Both the position numbers and the translations under genes were made by a program. DNA of 64,000 nt from Gracilariopsis chorda (taxonomy: Eukaryota; Rhodophyta; Florideophyceae; Gracilariales; Gracilariaceae): contig NBIV01000069.1 of NCBI GenBank assembly GCA_003194525.1, positions 1 to 64,000 of the forward strand, read 5' to 3'. A model generated the notes under the pieces. That model was not told the origin of the DNA. It saw only the letters and a program-made list of their open reading frames with translations, and ran no database searches. Below are positions 42,526 through 52,802 of this stretch, piece after piece (the stretch's first letter is position 1; each line of letters opens with the position of its first letter).

Positions 42526-44004
42526 ATGCTACCCACAGCTCCGAGTTCCCCCAGGAATGGTCCGCAACGGAACGCCGCAGCGGCGAGATCACGAAGGTCC
42601 GTTCCGGAACAACTACTTACCAATGCCGTCGGTCTGGAATCCCAAGGAATCCCATCGGCAACCTCGGTGCCTCGAGCCGTGACAGCTGTGGCCACTACGC
42701 CACCTCCGGTGGTCGAAACGCCGTCGGCTGTCCCCCCGAGACCCGGGTCGCCTAAGTACCATCTCCTCGAGTCGAGAATCGACATTGCCAATGTGGCCCA
42801 CGCCTCCCTCTCGCAGCAAGTTACCGAGTTGGAACGGCGATGGAGTGACTCCCTGGCTCGGGATTATTCGGGAGATATTCGTCTCCTGAGAGCTGATGTG
42901 AATTCCATTCTGGAGTGTCTGGGTACTCCGGCTGCCTTCGTCGAAGGATATCGGGAGTTCGTGGAGGAAGTTAAAACCCATATGATGCGGGTAACCGGAC
43001 GTATGGACACGCTGGAAGCGTTGCTCAGAGAAGACCTGAACGCTCCGAGACAGGAGGAAGTGAAGGTCATCTCAACCCAACACCGCTCCAGTCACCTCCC
43101 CCGTCACCCTGGAAAGAGAGTTCATCGTTATGAAGTTTCGCCAAGTTCCGACTCGGAAACAAGTTCGAGTAGCTCGTCTTCGAGATCATCGCGTGAAGGG
43201 AGAGGCCGCCGTCGCGGAGAAGAACCTAGTTCGAGGGCTACCTACACCTCCCATGGAGCAATCCGTGCGCGGGAGAAAGGTCGCCGTCATTTCGGCTTGA
43301 AGGAATTGAAACCGACGAATCCCCTTTACAGGAAGCTGTTGTCCTATCGTTATTACCGATTGGAAGACTCTTCGGGCACTCGAAGTTCGAGAGACACCGG
43401 TCGGGTGAAGGCTCTCTTCGTCGAGAACGAGGCTTCCTCGGCATCTCTCCCTAACCCGGGACCACCTTCTGGATTTGCGGATAACATCCAGTATCTTGGC
43501 AGTCTTGAACAGTCGTTGGCAACCTCGGAACTGCCGTCCACGGTTACACCCCCCGTGGTAGATCCGGCCTTTTACGCAAACCCCGGTCGGGTTCCCCCAG
43601 CCCCGCTAGCCTACGCGTCGAGCGCCACAAGACACTCCCGCCCGGGATGGTCCAACCCGAAGCAACTAGCATTCCAACCACAACACCCTCAGCACCGCGG
43701 AATGATGTCCCACGCCACCGGAACACGTTCAGCCCCGCTGATTTGCTACATTTGTTACCTTGAAGGTCATACTGCGTCGCAGTGTACCCTCCCCATTCGC
43801 GAGATGTGGAAGATCGTGGGAAATTATGAGAATCTCCCACCGGAGCATAAGGCTCGTGTCCCGAGTAATTCGTATGAAGACGCAAAGGCTGCGGTCCACA
43901 ATGCTCAAGCTCGAGAAGCCGCGAAAACCGCGAACGGTAACAACCCTAACCTTTCGGAACGGGCTCAGCCGCACCCAGCGGTCGATTCGGTCCCGAAAAA
44001 CTAA
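42526..44004 (+). CDS. gag: gag of the young gypsy
   Basis: 492 residues, structural protein in the family. The N-terminal part is Pro/Ala-rich. A coiled-coil-like stretch follows (VTELERRWSDSLARDY), then a Ser-rich and Arg-rich region, then GRRHFGLKELKPTNPLYRK, shared with the old element. Near the C-terminus is a CCHC zinc knuckle, CYICYLEGHTASQC, which binds RNA in relatives. Open throughout. Confidence 0.85.
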   Translation: MLPTAPSSPRNGPQRNAAAARSRRSVPEQLLTNAVGLESQGIPSATSVPRAVTAVATTPPPVVETPSAVPPRPGSPKYHLLESRIDIANVAHASLSQQVTELERRWSDSLARDYSGDIRLLRADVNSILECLGTPAAFVEGYREFVEEVKTHMMRVTGRMDTLEALLREDLNAPRQEEVKVISTQHRSSHLPRHPGKRVHRYEVSPSSDSETSSSSSSSRSSREGRGRRRGEEPSSRATYTSHGAIRAREKGRRHFGLKELKPTNPLYRKLLSYRYYRLEDSSGTRSSRDTGRVKALFVENEASSASLPNPGPPSGFADNIQYLGSLEQSLATSELPSTVTPPVVDPAFYANPGRVPPAPLAYASSATRHSRPGWSNPKQLAFQPQHPQHRGMMSHATGTRSAPLICYICYLEGHTASQCTLPIREMWKIVGNYENLPPEHKARVPSNSYEDAKAAVHNAQAREAAKTANGNNPNLSERAQPHPAVDSVPKN

Positions 44005-44006
44005 TC

Positions 44007-45089
44007 TTGGGAGTCTCCCCCACGGGAGGGGTGTCTTCCAAGCCGAAGTTGGAGACGCCTGAGGCGCCACCGCTTCGCTCCCCTGCCAAAATCCTTACGA
44101 GGAAACTGGCTCAAGAAGACGTGAGCTCGGACCACTTAGTGGCTCTGCGTCGTCCGTGGATACGGTCCCGTAACCTCCGCATCCCGGATCGAGTTTTGGT
44201 AATGGCCAAGAGGAACTATAAAGTTTATAGTGACCTCGGTCTCTCTAACCAGTTCATGGTTCGTCAGTTATCTGTCCTGGATACAGGTGCCGCTCCGAAC
44301 CTGATCAATATCGGGATTATTCCACCCGCCATGCGGAAATGCATTCGCATTGGTCCAAGTCTGGATCTGGCGGACGCTAATAACAACCCGCTCCAGACTC
44401 TTGGAACAATTCCTCTGGTACTCAGACTAGGCACCTACGTGGTGAAGTTGGACTTCATCGTATGCGATTCTCTTGCTGCACCGGTCATCCTCGGTTGTGA
44501 TTTCTGTGACCGCTTCGTGGAAGCTATCCGCCCTCGCTCCAGATCCGTAGAATTGGCCAACGGTTCGACCATCCCGATTGTACGGAAGCCCTTGCGACAC
44601 GCCTCCCGTAAACGGGTACCTTTACCTGCTGCTCAGGAAGCGTCCAATGTGGATCGAGCATCTACGAAGATTCGCGTCGCGGAACCAGTTTCGATCCCGA
44701 AGGAATCTCAGGTGTGGGTCTCAGTAACATCCAAACACCACGGGTTGCAGGTTGTTCAACCGCTCCCCTCGCTCTACGAACAGCGCCGTCTCGCATTAGC
44801 AAATGGGATCGTATCCGTCGAGCCGGACAAACCCTTTAAGGTTCTCGTTGCTAACCTCGGAACTACCACTCAGTGGTTGGTTAAAAACCAGGTCCTGGGC
44901 AACATGCTTCCGCATCCGTTGGCTATCCTTCCTACAAAGATTCCGATATCCGACGTTCTCGGAATACAAGACCCTAAGGAGGGGGAGGAGGTCCCGTTCG
45001 TTCCGTTGGATCCCGCCGGGAAAGTTCAGATTCGACTGTCGAAGAAGCTCAGAAGAGCACGACTTCAGCATCGGCAGATACTGCGTTAG
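44007..45089 (+). CDS. Protease region of the young gypsy
   Basis: 360 residues beginning right after gag. It contains the retropepsin active-site motif VLDTGAAPNLIN (about residues 90-101) and a later VILGCDF, typical of gypsy aspartic proteases. The C-terminal part leads towards reverse transcriptase, which lies in the next frame. Confidence 0.8.
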   Translation: MGVSPTGGVSSKPKLETPEAPPLRSPAKILTRKLAQEDVSSDHLVALRRPWIRSRNLRIPDRVLVMAKRNYKVYSDLGLSNQFMVRQLSVLDTGAAPNLINIGIIPPAMRKCIRIGPSLDLADANNNPLQTLGTIPLVLRLGTYVVKLDFIVCDSLAAPVILGCDFCDRFVEAIRPRSRSVELANGSTIPIVRKPLRHASRKRVPLPAAQEASNVDRASTKIRVAEPVSIPKESQVWVSVTSKHHGLQVVQPLPSLYEQRRLALANGIVSVEPDKPFKVLVANLGTTTQWLVKNQVLGNMLPHPLAILPTKIPISDVLGIQDPKEGEEVPFVPLDPAGKVQIRLSKKLRRARLQHRQILR

Positions 45090-45103
45090 ACCCAGAACAG
45101 GCT

Positions 45104-48100
45104 TTGGATAAGTTGGACCTGGATCACATTAATGAATCTCATCGTGAGAAGTTTCGTGACATGCTCAGGGACTTTACCGCCATGTGGGACGGTTCCCTGG
45201 GGACGATAGGGGTAACCGAACATCGGATTGATTTGTTGCCGGATACACGGCCTATTGCACAGCACCCGTATCGGGCAGGCCCTAAAGCAAGGGGGGAAGA
45301 GAAATCTCAGGTGGAGAAGATGCTGCGAGCTGGAGTTATCGAAGCAGCACAATCCCCTTGGGCTTCTCCTGTTGTCCTTGTTCCGAAAGCCGATGGATCA
45401 TGGCGTTTCTGTGTGGATTACCGCCGCCTGAATGCGGTTACTGTCAAGGACGTCTATCCGATTCCACGAATGGACGAGTACATTGACTCCCTGGGGAGCG
45501 CAACGATGTTCACTACCCTCGATGCCAATTCGGGATACTGGCAGGTCCCTATTAGGAAAGAAGATCGTGATAAGACCGCGTTTGTGTGCCATCAAGGACT
45601 ATATCGCTTTAAGCGAATGCCGTTTGGACTAACGAATGCCCCAGCTACATTCCAACGGGCAATCGATATCCTCTTGGCGAGGTTCAAATGGACCAGCTGT
45701 CTGGTATACTTGGACGACATTATAGTGTTCTCCAATAACTTGGACGATCACCTGTCCCATGTCCGGGAAGTCTTGACAGTGCTCCGCAACGCAGGCATCA
45801 CCCTGAAGCTGGGAAAGTGTGAGTTCTGCGCCGATTCGGTAAAATATCTGGGGCACATCATCCGCCCCGGACAGCTTTCAATCGATGAAGCAAGAGTGAA
45901 ATCACTTCGAGAGGCGAAACATCCGACTAATCAAACGGAGCTTCGATCCTTCCTAGGACTTTGCAATGTATATCGCCGATTCGTCCCGAACTTCGCCGAC
46001 TTGTCAGCACCGCTTAACGCACTCCTCCGGAAAGGACAACCCACCGAACTGGACGTCTTTGACGAGGCTGAGTCGTCAGCATTCTCGTCTCTTGTCGACG
46101 CTGTAACGTCCCCGCCAGTTCTGGCCTTACCGCACCCGGACTTACCCTTCGAAGTGGATACTGACTCAAGTGCCCACCAGGTGGGTTGTGCGTTGTTTCA
46201 AGTCACGGAAGAAGGAGAAAGACATCCGATCGGATATTGGTCACGTTCGTTGAACGTTCACGAGCGCAACTACTCGGTGTCCGAGAAGGAGTGTCTTGCT
46301 GTTGTTTGGGCGTTGGCAACGCTTCGCCCATACCTTATGGGTAACCATTTCAAGGTTCACACCGATCACTCGGCTCTCCGTTGGCTACTCGAAATTCGAG
46401 AACCGTCGGGCCGCCTCATGCGTTGGCGTCTCCGACTCTCGGAATTTACATTTGATGTCCTCTACAAGAAGGGATCCCTGAATACTCAGGCTGACGCCCT
46501 ATCGCGCTTAGGAACATCAGCGGAAACCGAACCGGTCGACGATCTGGAAATACCATGTTTCATGGCACAATCCCCGGAGGGAACGGAAGAAGACGACCCA
46601 GACGTGAATGGGGATGACATCTGTGACGATATTCTGGCTGCAAACCCTACGGATCCTCCGGATGACCAGGTTGTTCCCATATCCCCTGAGGAAATGATCC
46701 GTGAACAACAGCAGGATCCTTTCTGTGCCCAGATTCGTGCCCGTCTTAACGGGGGCGCACAGATACCCTTTGCGGTGAACGATCGAGGCTACCTAGTCAG
46801 GTTGCTGACACGGGCCCCACAGATCGTTGTACCTCACACGCTGCAGCAGCGCGTCTTGCATCTATCGCATTACGCGAAGTTGGGTGCACATCCCGGCGGG
46901 AGGAAACTATACCTGACCCTTCGCAGGGACTTCTATTGGCCTGCTATGGCATTTGACTGCTATGCAGTTCGCCGCTCGTGCGTGGAATGTGCGAAGAATA
47001 ATGTGAAACTTCGGAAGTACTCGAAGAAGTTAACACTATTCCCGGCACGGGCGCCACTCGAATATGTCGCTATTGATATCTTGGGCGAGCTTGTCAAAAC
47101 CAAACGTGGTTACAAGTATCTTCTCGTCATTACTGACCGCTTCTCAAAGTTGGTGAGAACAGTACCGCTTAAACGGATTACCGCGGACGTGGTTGCGCGT
47201 GCGTTCGTAACCCACTGGGTCTTTACTTACGGCCCGCCGGTACACCTACTCTCCGACAACGGATCTCAATTTACCTCAAAGTTCTTTCAGGACGTATGTA
47301 GAATCTTGGGAATCAAGAATATGTTTACTACCACCTACCACCCGCAGTGTAACGGACAAGTGGAACGATTCAATCGTACTATGCTCAACGCACTGCGCGC
47401 GTATGTCGCGGATCACCCCATGGAATGGGACTTGTACACGGACGCTATTACGTACGCGTGTAACACCCAGGTACACCGGGTCACGACCCTCGCTCCATTT
47501 GAGCTGGTCCTGTCTCGGATTCCGCCACCCATGGCTATTGAAGCGCAACCGAACGTCTCGGGGTACCCTTCACCAAGGTTATATCGAGATTCCTGGAAGG
47601 AATGGTTGAAGAACATGGTCCCTACCGCCCGAAAGGCTATGGGAAAAGCCCAGGAGGCATACAAACAGAACTTCGACGCGAAGATTCGTTCCCCGATACC
47701 CCAGGTCTCGGAAGGGGATTCTGTCTTCCTGCGAAAGGAATATTATAATCCCGAAAAGGAGAAGCGCCACAAGTTGTCACCGATAGTGAATGGACCCTAT
47801 CGGGTGGTTTCCGTCGCCGACGACACAGTCGTACTGGACATCGATAACCAGTTCGAACGCGTCTCACGCGACCGCGTAGCCCACGCGCCTGCGCCCCCTG
47901 AGGGCTCATCACCGCTCGTGACAATCCCGGAGGATGACCTCGTAACTCGGCCAACGGATAATCTGCTTCCGTCCCGCCCACCCGTCTTACCGCACCCGAA
48001 ACGGGGACTCTCGGATCTTCCAATTGCCGATCAACCGGTTGGGCGCGCCGCGCGTATCGTGCAACGCACGCTTGACCCCAAACGCCTAACCGTTACTCCG

Positions 48101-48421
48101 CCCGCGGAGGTCCTTCATCCTGAACCCACCGCCCTCTCACCTAAGGAGGGGGAGGGACGGGAATCGATCGCGCCATCGCGGAAGGAAGCTCCGGCGTCGG
48201 ACGGTGTCCCGTTTCATACGGCATCGTCGGATGAGCACCCCCGGAGCAGGGAGGAGTTGAACGCATCTCGAAGCGAGAAGGCCGTCTCCGCGGACCCGGA
48301 TGCACTCCTGTCGAGCGAGTCGCTGGGTAGCGAAGGAGGAAGTAGTGAACCGGACTCGGTGTGGTCACTAATGTGGCGAATGATATCTCCGAGCACGGAG
48401 CACATACAACCTCGTTCATAA
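45104..48421 (+). CDS. pol: Reverse transcriptase, RNase H and integrase of the young gypsy
   Basis: 1105 residues, open throughout. Reverse transcriptase motifs: WRFCVDYRRLNAV, MPFGLTNAPATFQ and the catalytic YLDDIIVFS. RNase H follows (EVDTDSSAHQVGCALF, then TDHSALRWLL). Integrase has its HHCC zinc part (HYAKLGAHPGGRKLY...CVECAK) and DDE core (AIDILGE, LSDNGSQFT, NGQVERFNRT). The C-terminal 250 residues are Pro/Ser-rich. It is the enzymatic polyprotein in living relatives. Confidence 0.95.
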   Translation: MDKLDLDHINESHREKFRDMLRDFTAMWDGSLGTIGVTEHRIDLLPDTRPIAQHPYRAGPKARGEEKSQVEKMLRAGVIEAAQSPWASPVVLVPKADGSWRFCVDYRRLNAVTVKDVYPIPRMDEYIDSLGSATMFTTLDANSGYWQVPIRKEDRDKTAFVCHQGLYRFKRMPFGLTNAPATFQRAIDILLARFKWTSCLVYLDDIIVFSNNLDDHLSHVREVLTVLRNAGITLKLGKCEFCADSVKYLGHIIRPGQLSIDEARVKSLREAKHPTNQTELRSFLGLCNVYRRFVPNFADLSAPLNALLRKGQPTELDVFDEAESSAFSSLVDAVTSPPVLALPHPDLPFEVDTDSSAHQVGCALFQVTEEGERHPIGYWSRSLNVHERNYSVSEKECLAVVWALATLRPYLMGNHFKVHTDHSALRWLLEIREPSGRLMRWRLRLSEFTFDVLYKKGSLNTQADALSRLGTSAETEPVDDLEIPCFMAQSPEGTEEDDPDVNGDDICDDILAANPTDPPDDQVVPISPEEMIREQQQDPFCAQIRARLNGGAQIPFAVNDRGYLVRLLTRAPQIVVPHTLQQRVLHLSHYAKLGAHPGGRKLYLTLRRDFYWPAMAFDCYAVRRSCVECAKNNVKLRKYSKKLTLFPARAPLEYVAIDILGELVKTKRGYKYLLVITDRFSKLVRTVPLKRITADVVARAFVTHWVFTYGPPVHLLSDNGSQFTSKFFQDVCRILGIKNMFTTTYHPQCNGQVERFNRTMLNALRAYVADHPMEWDLYTDAITYACNTQVHRVTTLAPFELVLSRIPPPMAIEAQPNVSGYPSPRLYRDSWKEWLKNMVPTARKAMGKAQEAYKQNFDAKIRSPIPQVSEGDSVFLRKEYYNPEKEKRHKLSPIVNGPYRVVSVADDTVVLDIDNQFERVSRDRVAHAPAPPEGSSPLVTIPEDDLVTRPTDNLLPSRPPVLPHPKRGLSDLPIADQPVGRAARIVQRTLDPKRLTVTPPAEVLHPEPTALSPKEGEGRESIAPSRKEAPASDGVPFHTASSDEHPRSREELNASRSEKAVSADPDALLSSESLGSEGGSSEPDSVWSLMWRMISPSTEHIQPRS

Positions 48422-48861
48422 CCAGTTTCGTGGTGAGCTGAAAAGCAACCGCGGACACGGAGAGTGTGGTTGACACTGCGTGCGTTACCGCAGAGCCCTA
48501 CAAATGGACACTGTGACGCCACTGTCACGCGGACGAAGCCCGAAATTCCAAACCGTGGAAAGGTGTACACGTACATACCGCCGGCCGGCGTCAGGAGTAC
48601 AGTCAAGACCCGCGTCGTGGAAAGACCGCGCGCGACACTTGCCGCCAGCGGCCAGCCAATCACAGTGTGTGATGCATGGCAATCCGCCTCCTGGCGTCGG
48701 AACCGTAGTGAACCGCCTCCCTCACCGTGAACGGTCAAACTCACCAGAGTTGCACGGGTCGCGTGGGAGAAGAGCTCGCGAGCTGCGCGTCAATAGGGGA
48801 ATCCGGCTAGAACGGAAGGCCCCCCCCCACAAGGAGAGGATTAGGAAGCGGAAAGACCGCA

Positions 48862-49140
48862 ATGCGGTATCAAGTCCCAGCACTCGCAGCGTCGAGGAAA
48901 GCTGACTTTGCCCGCAGGGTCGCGCCAATTTCAGGCAAGTCCCCTCACAGGGTTCTCCCCTTAAGCCCTGCCATGACGGGTCAGGAGCCGGCTACGTACG
49001 ACCAGGAGTTTGTCGTTGACCACATCATGGATCATGTTCTGGACTCCAAAGGAGTGTGGTTTTACCAAATCCGATGGTACGGATACCCCCGGAAGAGGAC
49101 ACATGGGAGCCCATTCAGCACCTTCCTCGTTCCAAGGTGA
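48862..49140 (+). CDS. Chromodomain frame of the young gypsy
   Basis: 92 residues including DQEFVVDHIMDHVL and FYQIRWYGYP, the start and core of a chromodomain as found at the integrase end of chromoviruses, where it guides insertion by binding histone marks. It lies downstream of the pol frame in its own frame. Confidence 0.7.
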   Translation: MRYQVPALAASRKADFARRVAPISGKSPHRVLPLSPAMTGQEPATYDQEFVVDHIMDHVLDSKGVWFYQIRWYGYPRKRTHGSPFSTFLVPR

Positions 49141-49541
49141 TAACCTACCACCGCCGGACGCGGTTCCCACTCCCATCCACTTTGGACATGGCCCAGGTTG
49201 GGTAGGACGATACACTGCACTATGCAGAAGATTCCGAAGACGGAAGAGAAGTCTCCGAAGAGAAGAGGACACAGGAAGAGATCTGGCTACAGAAGGTTAC
49301 ACGAAGTAATGGACTGGATAGGGAAACCAATGGTCATTGGACGTCACACCGCCTAGCGGTCCGACCGAAGTAACGGTTTAATGAAGAATACCGCCTAGCG
49401 GTCCAGCATGAAGATGCTATGAAGAAGAAAAAGAAGAGTCCGGACATACGGATATAGAAGAAGGAAGTCGTTTACCACAAGCTATGGAGCGTTAAGCGCT
49501 AACCTATATCAGGTGTGCGTGCCACGGTCCAGGATCCTGAC

Positions 49542-51443
49542 TTAGGATGAGCCGCTCGTTGGCGGTTGGTAGTTCGCAGACGCGAAAGCCAATAACTCGC
49601 TCACGCTGGTGAGGTTGGAAGGCGCAACCACTCCAATGGACTGGAGGTGAGCCCTGAGGGCAACGGCCTGAGGGTCCACGGGGACCGGAGATGCGGTAGA
49701 CGGAGAAGCAGCCGCACTGGCGGCCATATTCCAGCCATCTGGAGCAGCCACATGCTGGCCGGATCCGTCGAGATCGTTGACCATCGCCGTTACCGGGGCT
49801 ACGGCCTCCTCCACCTCATCGGGGTCGTCATCCACCATTGGATCATCCTCGTAGGAACCGTGCCAGTCATCGGAAAACATGAACCCAACCGGGTGGCCTC
49901 GCGGAACGGAGCGTGGTACATCGCGTAACGCTAGCGCGTGAGCCCGTGAAGTCACGGATACCTCCCAAGGGTCATAGAAGACGAAGTTGCCAGCGTTTGG
50001 ATTTCTCCGGCCTGGAGAGCGATCATGCCTGGAAGGCTCACCGTCAGGGACGTTGGAGACTGGGACTGTATCCCAGTTAACCATATCGATGGTGTTCAGA
50101 AGGCACTGAAGCTCATCCACATTGGCTTCGGATCCCAGAGGGATATAGAGATCCAATCGGCGGATAACCTGGCGTAGGTGAGGAGGAATGTACCACAGAC
50201 GGTTCTTGTCGTACACCTCCCAGAGGAGAAATGCGGCAACGCGAGCAGCCCATTCGGCGAGGAAGAGAGTCCAGTAACCGGAATCCGGATTGTTGATTAA
50301 TCGTGAACCGATGTAGCTGAGGCACGGAGGCATCTCCGCAAAGCATCCCCTCGGGACTTCGAACCTGCTCCACCAATGGGGAAGAGGTGCATACCGGCCG
50401 CGCATCGCGGATGGACGGAGCCTCTCGACCTCGAGATTTTGGTATGGTACCAGGAACCCGAAGCGGGAGCGCGCCTTTCGCTCAAACCGGAGTCGGTCGA
50501 AGAAGGATCCGCGATGATTCGGACGACGAAGATATCGGAACTCTGCACGCAGAATTGGGCGCCTCCAGAGGAGCATCCCGGCTTCTATTGGAGTGGACCG
50601 GAACGGTGTAGATGGCTGGTAGGCAGCAAGGTTCTCGCAGTATGAGACTTCACCGTAGGTACGGTACCGCGAGAGGTCAAAGCTGTATTCCGTTGGTACC
50701 AGCTCATCCGGATAACTCGCGCGGGCGAGACGGTCGTAGGCGACCTTGGCCATCCCGGCACGGGCTTCATTCAGCGTCTCGAAACCATATCTGGTGCGCT
50801 TCCGTGCGAGGAACTGTGGCTCTACCGCGATACGCATCCTCCAGTCGAAGGAGTCGACCATATCCCGGCCTAGTCCCCCTGGGAGCTCGCCCTCCTCCAC
50901 ATAGGAGTCGATGAGGTCCGAGTCGGAAACCCATGTGGGGTGGAACCAGGGCGCACGCGAAAAGAGGAGAGCGTCTTCCCGGGGATTGCGGGCCCAAAGT
51001 GTCGATGGTGACACCCAGCCGGCGGCGGTCGCAGTGATCGGTATCGCTTGAGCGGAATTCCAGGCGGCGATACTCGCGGCATCCGAGGCATCCAAGGTTG
51101 GAACATGAGACGATCCTCCAGGCAGAGGCAAGGAGAGGAACCCAGAGGATGGGTGACGAACCCACGACCCCGGCGTCGCGAAGGAAGGTTGTCCGCTCGC
51201 GGAAGTCCCCTGCGGGGCGCCCGCAGGCGGGTTGTTCGAAAACGGAGTGTTGGTCATAGTAGAGAGGGGCGCAGAGTCTGTTGAAGAAGGTACTGAGGGT
51301 TGATCAGTTGTAACCGTGTTGGTACGGGGGACCGGTATCTCGGCGATTCCCTTGTCGGGACTATTTATACCCTCGCGCCTCATCTCCTCACGTTTATACT
51401 CACGTTCGTTTTCGGCCCTTAAGGAGGGGGATGTGTAGTGCAA
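49542..51443 (-). CDS. Antisense gene of the young gypsy, 633 residues
   Basis: A long open frame on the strand opposite to gag-pol, filling the space between the chromodomain and the 3' LTR. Its ATG (51443) falls about 10 bp inside the LTR edge, so a promoter in the 3' LTR reading backwards would serve it. The N-terminal 160 residues are Ser/Pro/Ala-rich. Residues about 170-480 look folded and are rich in Trp, Tyr and Arg (MVDSFDWRMRIAVEPQFLAR, LFLAEWAARVAAFLLWEVYD, NAGNFVFYDPWEVSV). Then comes an acidic stretch (YEDDPMVDDDPDEVEEA) and an Ala-rich tail. No family recognised; nothing envelope-like, with no signal peptide or clear membrane span. Relatives occur at 35.7-37.9 kb and perhaps at 11.2-15.6 kb. 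Antisense frames in this place are known in some plant gypsy elements (Tat lineage, Grande, RIRE2). Confidence 0.75.
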   Translation of the reverse strand: MHYTSPSLRAENEREYKREEMRREGINSPDKGIAEIPVPRTNTVTTDQPSVPSSTDSAPLSTMTNTPFSNNPPAGAPQGTSASGQPSFATPGSWVRHPSSGFLSLPLPGGSSHVPTLDASDAASIAAWNSAQAIPITATAAGWVSPSTLWARNPREDALLFSRAPWFHPTWVSDSDLIDSYVEEGELPGGLGRDMVDSFDWRMRIAVEPQFLARKRTRYGFETLNEARAGMAKVAYDRLARASYPDELVPTEYSFDLSRYRTYGEVSYCENLAAYQPSTPFRSTPIEAGMLLWRRPILRAEFRYLRRPNHRGSFFDRLRFERKARSRFGFLVPYQNLEVERLRPSAMRGRYAPLPHWWSRFEVPRGCFAEMPPCLSYIGSRLINNPDSGYWTLFLAEWAARVAAFLLWEVYDKNRLWYIPPHLRQVIRRLDLYIPLGSEANVDELQCLLNTIDMVNWDTVPVSNVPDGEPSRHDRSPGRRNPNAGNFVFYDPWEVSVTSRAHALALRDVPRSVPRGHPVGFMFSDDWHGSYEDDPMVDDDPDEVEEAVAPVTAMVNDLDGSGQHVAAPDGWNMAASAAASPSTASPVPVDPQAVALRAHLQSIGVVAPSNLTSVSELLAFASANYQPPTSGSS

Positions 51444-52347
51444 TACATTCCCGCGTACGGGCGATGGTGAAACTCATATCTGAGGTGTACTCGGTGCGAG
51501 CGATGAAGCGGGATGCATGAATTTTAGCCCCCGTTTACCGGGCTAATTAGCGGTCGGGTTACCCAGGGTGGTTATGGGAACATTCATATTTTGTGGTACT
51601 TGCCTGGCAAGGGTGGTGGACACGTGGCTACAGCCCCGGCCAGGAGGCCCAAAACGGCTACTTATTTTAGTATAGTTTAGGGGTTAATTTTACTTAGGCT
51701 AGTGCACTACCTACTGTACTGCACTGAGCTAGTACTTGAGCGTCGGCCGCACGGCGGCGAGCTCACCAAGAAAAGTAACAAGAGTTCGGCTCTGACTCTA
51801 TTCGCCATGCGAAGTGTCTAACTCCTCGCGGAGGTACACCGCTTGCCCGATAGTTTCACCCGACTCGCACCACCGAGGAGACCGTGCTCGTCGTACCCAC
51901 TGGGTTGTGACCACTCGTGGTATTCGTTGTTGTCGTGTGACCGCCCGTACAGGCCCTATCTCCGCCCCAGTTTTGGGTATTGATATTACCGACGTGTGTC
52001 GTGAGACCGTGAGACCATCCCTTCCCCTCATATCCCCTAACCGCCGCGCGGTGCGTGTTCGTGTGTGTGTATCGGCACCCCCCCTCCGGGGTCTGTTCCC
52101 GCTTTCCGCACGCCCCCGTCGGGTGGTCCCTTTCCCTCTTTTGTTCCACTGTTCGCAGGCTACTTCCGGACCAGCCGTGGTTCCGACCCGTTCTAACCCC
52201 TAAACCTCCGAGGTACATCCAGGCTCCCGACGGAGTTACACCCGTCATACGGGACACGGAGGGCTCTACCCAGCTGGGCCTACCTCTCCAAGAGAGCAAG
52301 GCTTCGAGCTGCCTTGGGTGCCTTTCCCACACCGGGATTGCACCACA
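51434..52347 (+). repeat. 3' LTR of the young gypsy
   Basis: 914 bp, TGTAGTGCAAT to ATTGCACCACA, followed by the TTAAA target duplication. Confidence 0.95.
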
Positions 52348-52352
52348 TTAAA

Positions 52353-52802
52353 TGTACAATGTTATAAAGGCCAAATTGATCACCATTTTTAAATTCTGAA
52401 TTGAGCAAAATAAATTTTTGGTATATTTTATTATGCAGAACTGTATAAAAATGGTTAGGATGTTGGTATTTTGATCGATTGTTTTTGTAGTTTGGAGGAT
52501 ATAAAAGAAGTAATTATTGTTTGTTGATAATAAATATTGGCGCTGTTGACTATGAAATCAAAGGGAAGAAATCATCATTTTGGGTTAAGAACTAGAAGAA
52601 CCTGATGTTAAAGCAAAAAGGAAACGAAAGTCTGTAACAAAAGATGGAGAAAAAGAGATGAACGAAGTTGAGACATAAGTTTGGGTTGGATCGTATCGTG
52701 GGTCCCATGACCTGTGACGAGGAAGGTTATTCGTGTCCTTTATTTCGGTGACGGCGGTGTCTAGCACTATATCTCAGATAACGACGTACTTGTGTTGCGT
52801 GT
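52353..52802. other. Upstream region of the DNA polymerase delta gene
   Basis: AT-rich to about 52560, then mixed. No gene. It should contain the polymerase promoter, but no clear TATA box or other element could be assigned. The young gypsy sits only about 450 bp upstream of the longest possible start. Confidence 0.5.

Larger units (their letters stand above)
41464..52347 (+). mobile_element. Ty3/gypsy chromovirus, young, almost whole
   Basis: Bounded by LTRs of 913 and 914 bp that differ, by hand count, at four positions plus one C-run length change (about 0.5%). A perfect 5-bp target duplication TTAAA lies at 41459-41463 and 52348-52352. LTR ends are near-perfect inverted repeats (TGTWGTGCAAT and ATTGCACCACA). 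Inside are gag, protease, a long pol frame, a chromodomain frame and a 633-residue antisense gene. It looks almost whole, with perhaps one break or none if the frames are linked by mechanisms gypsy elements are known to use. It is the youngest insertion in the window. Confidence 0.95.
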
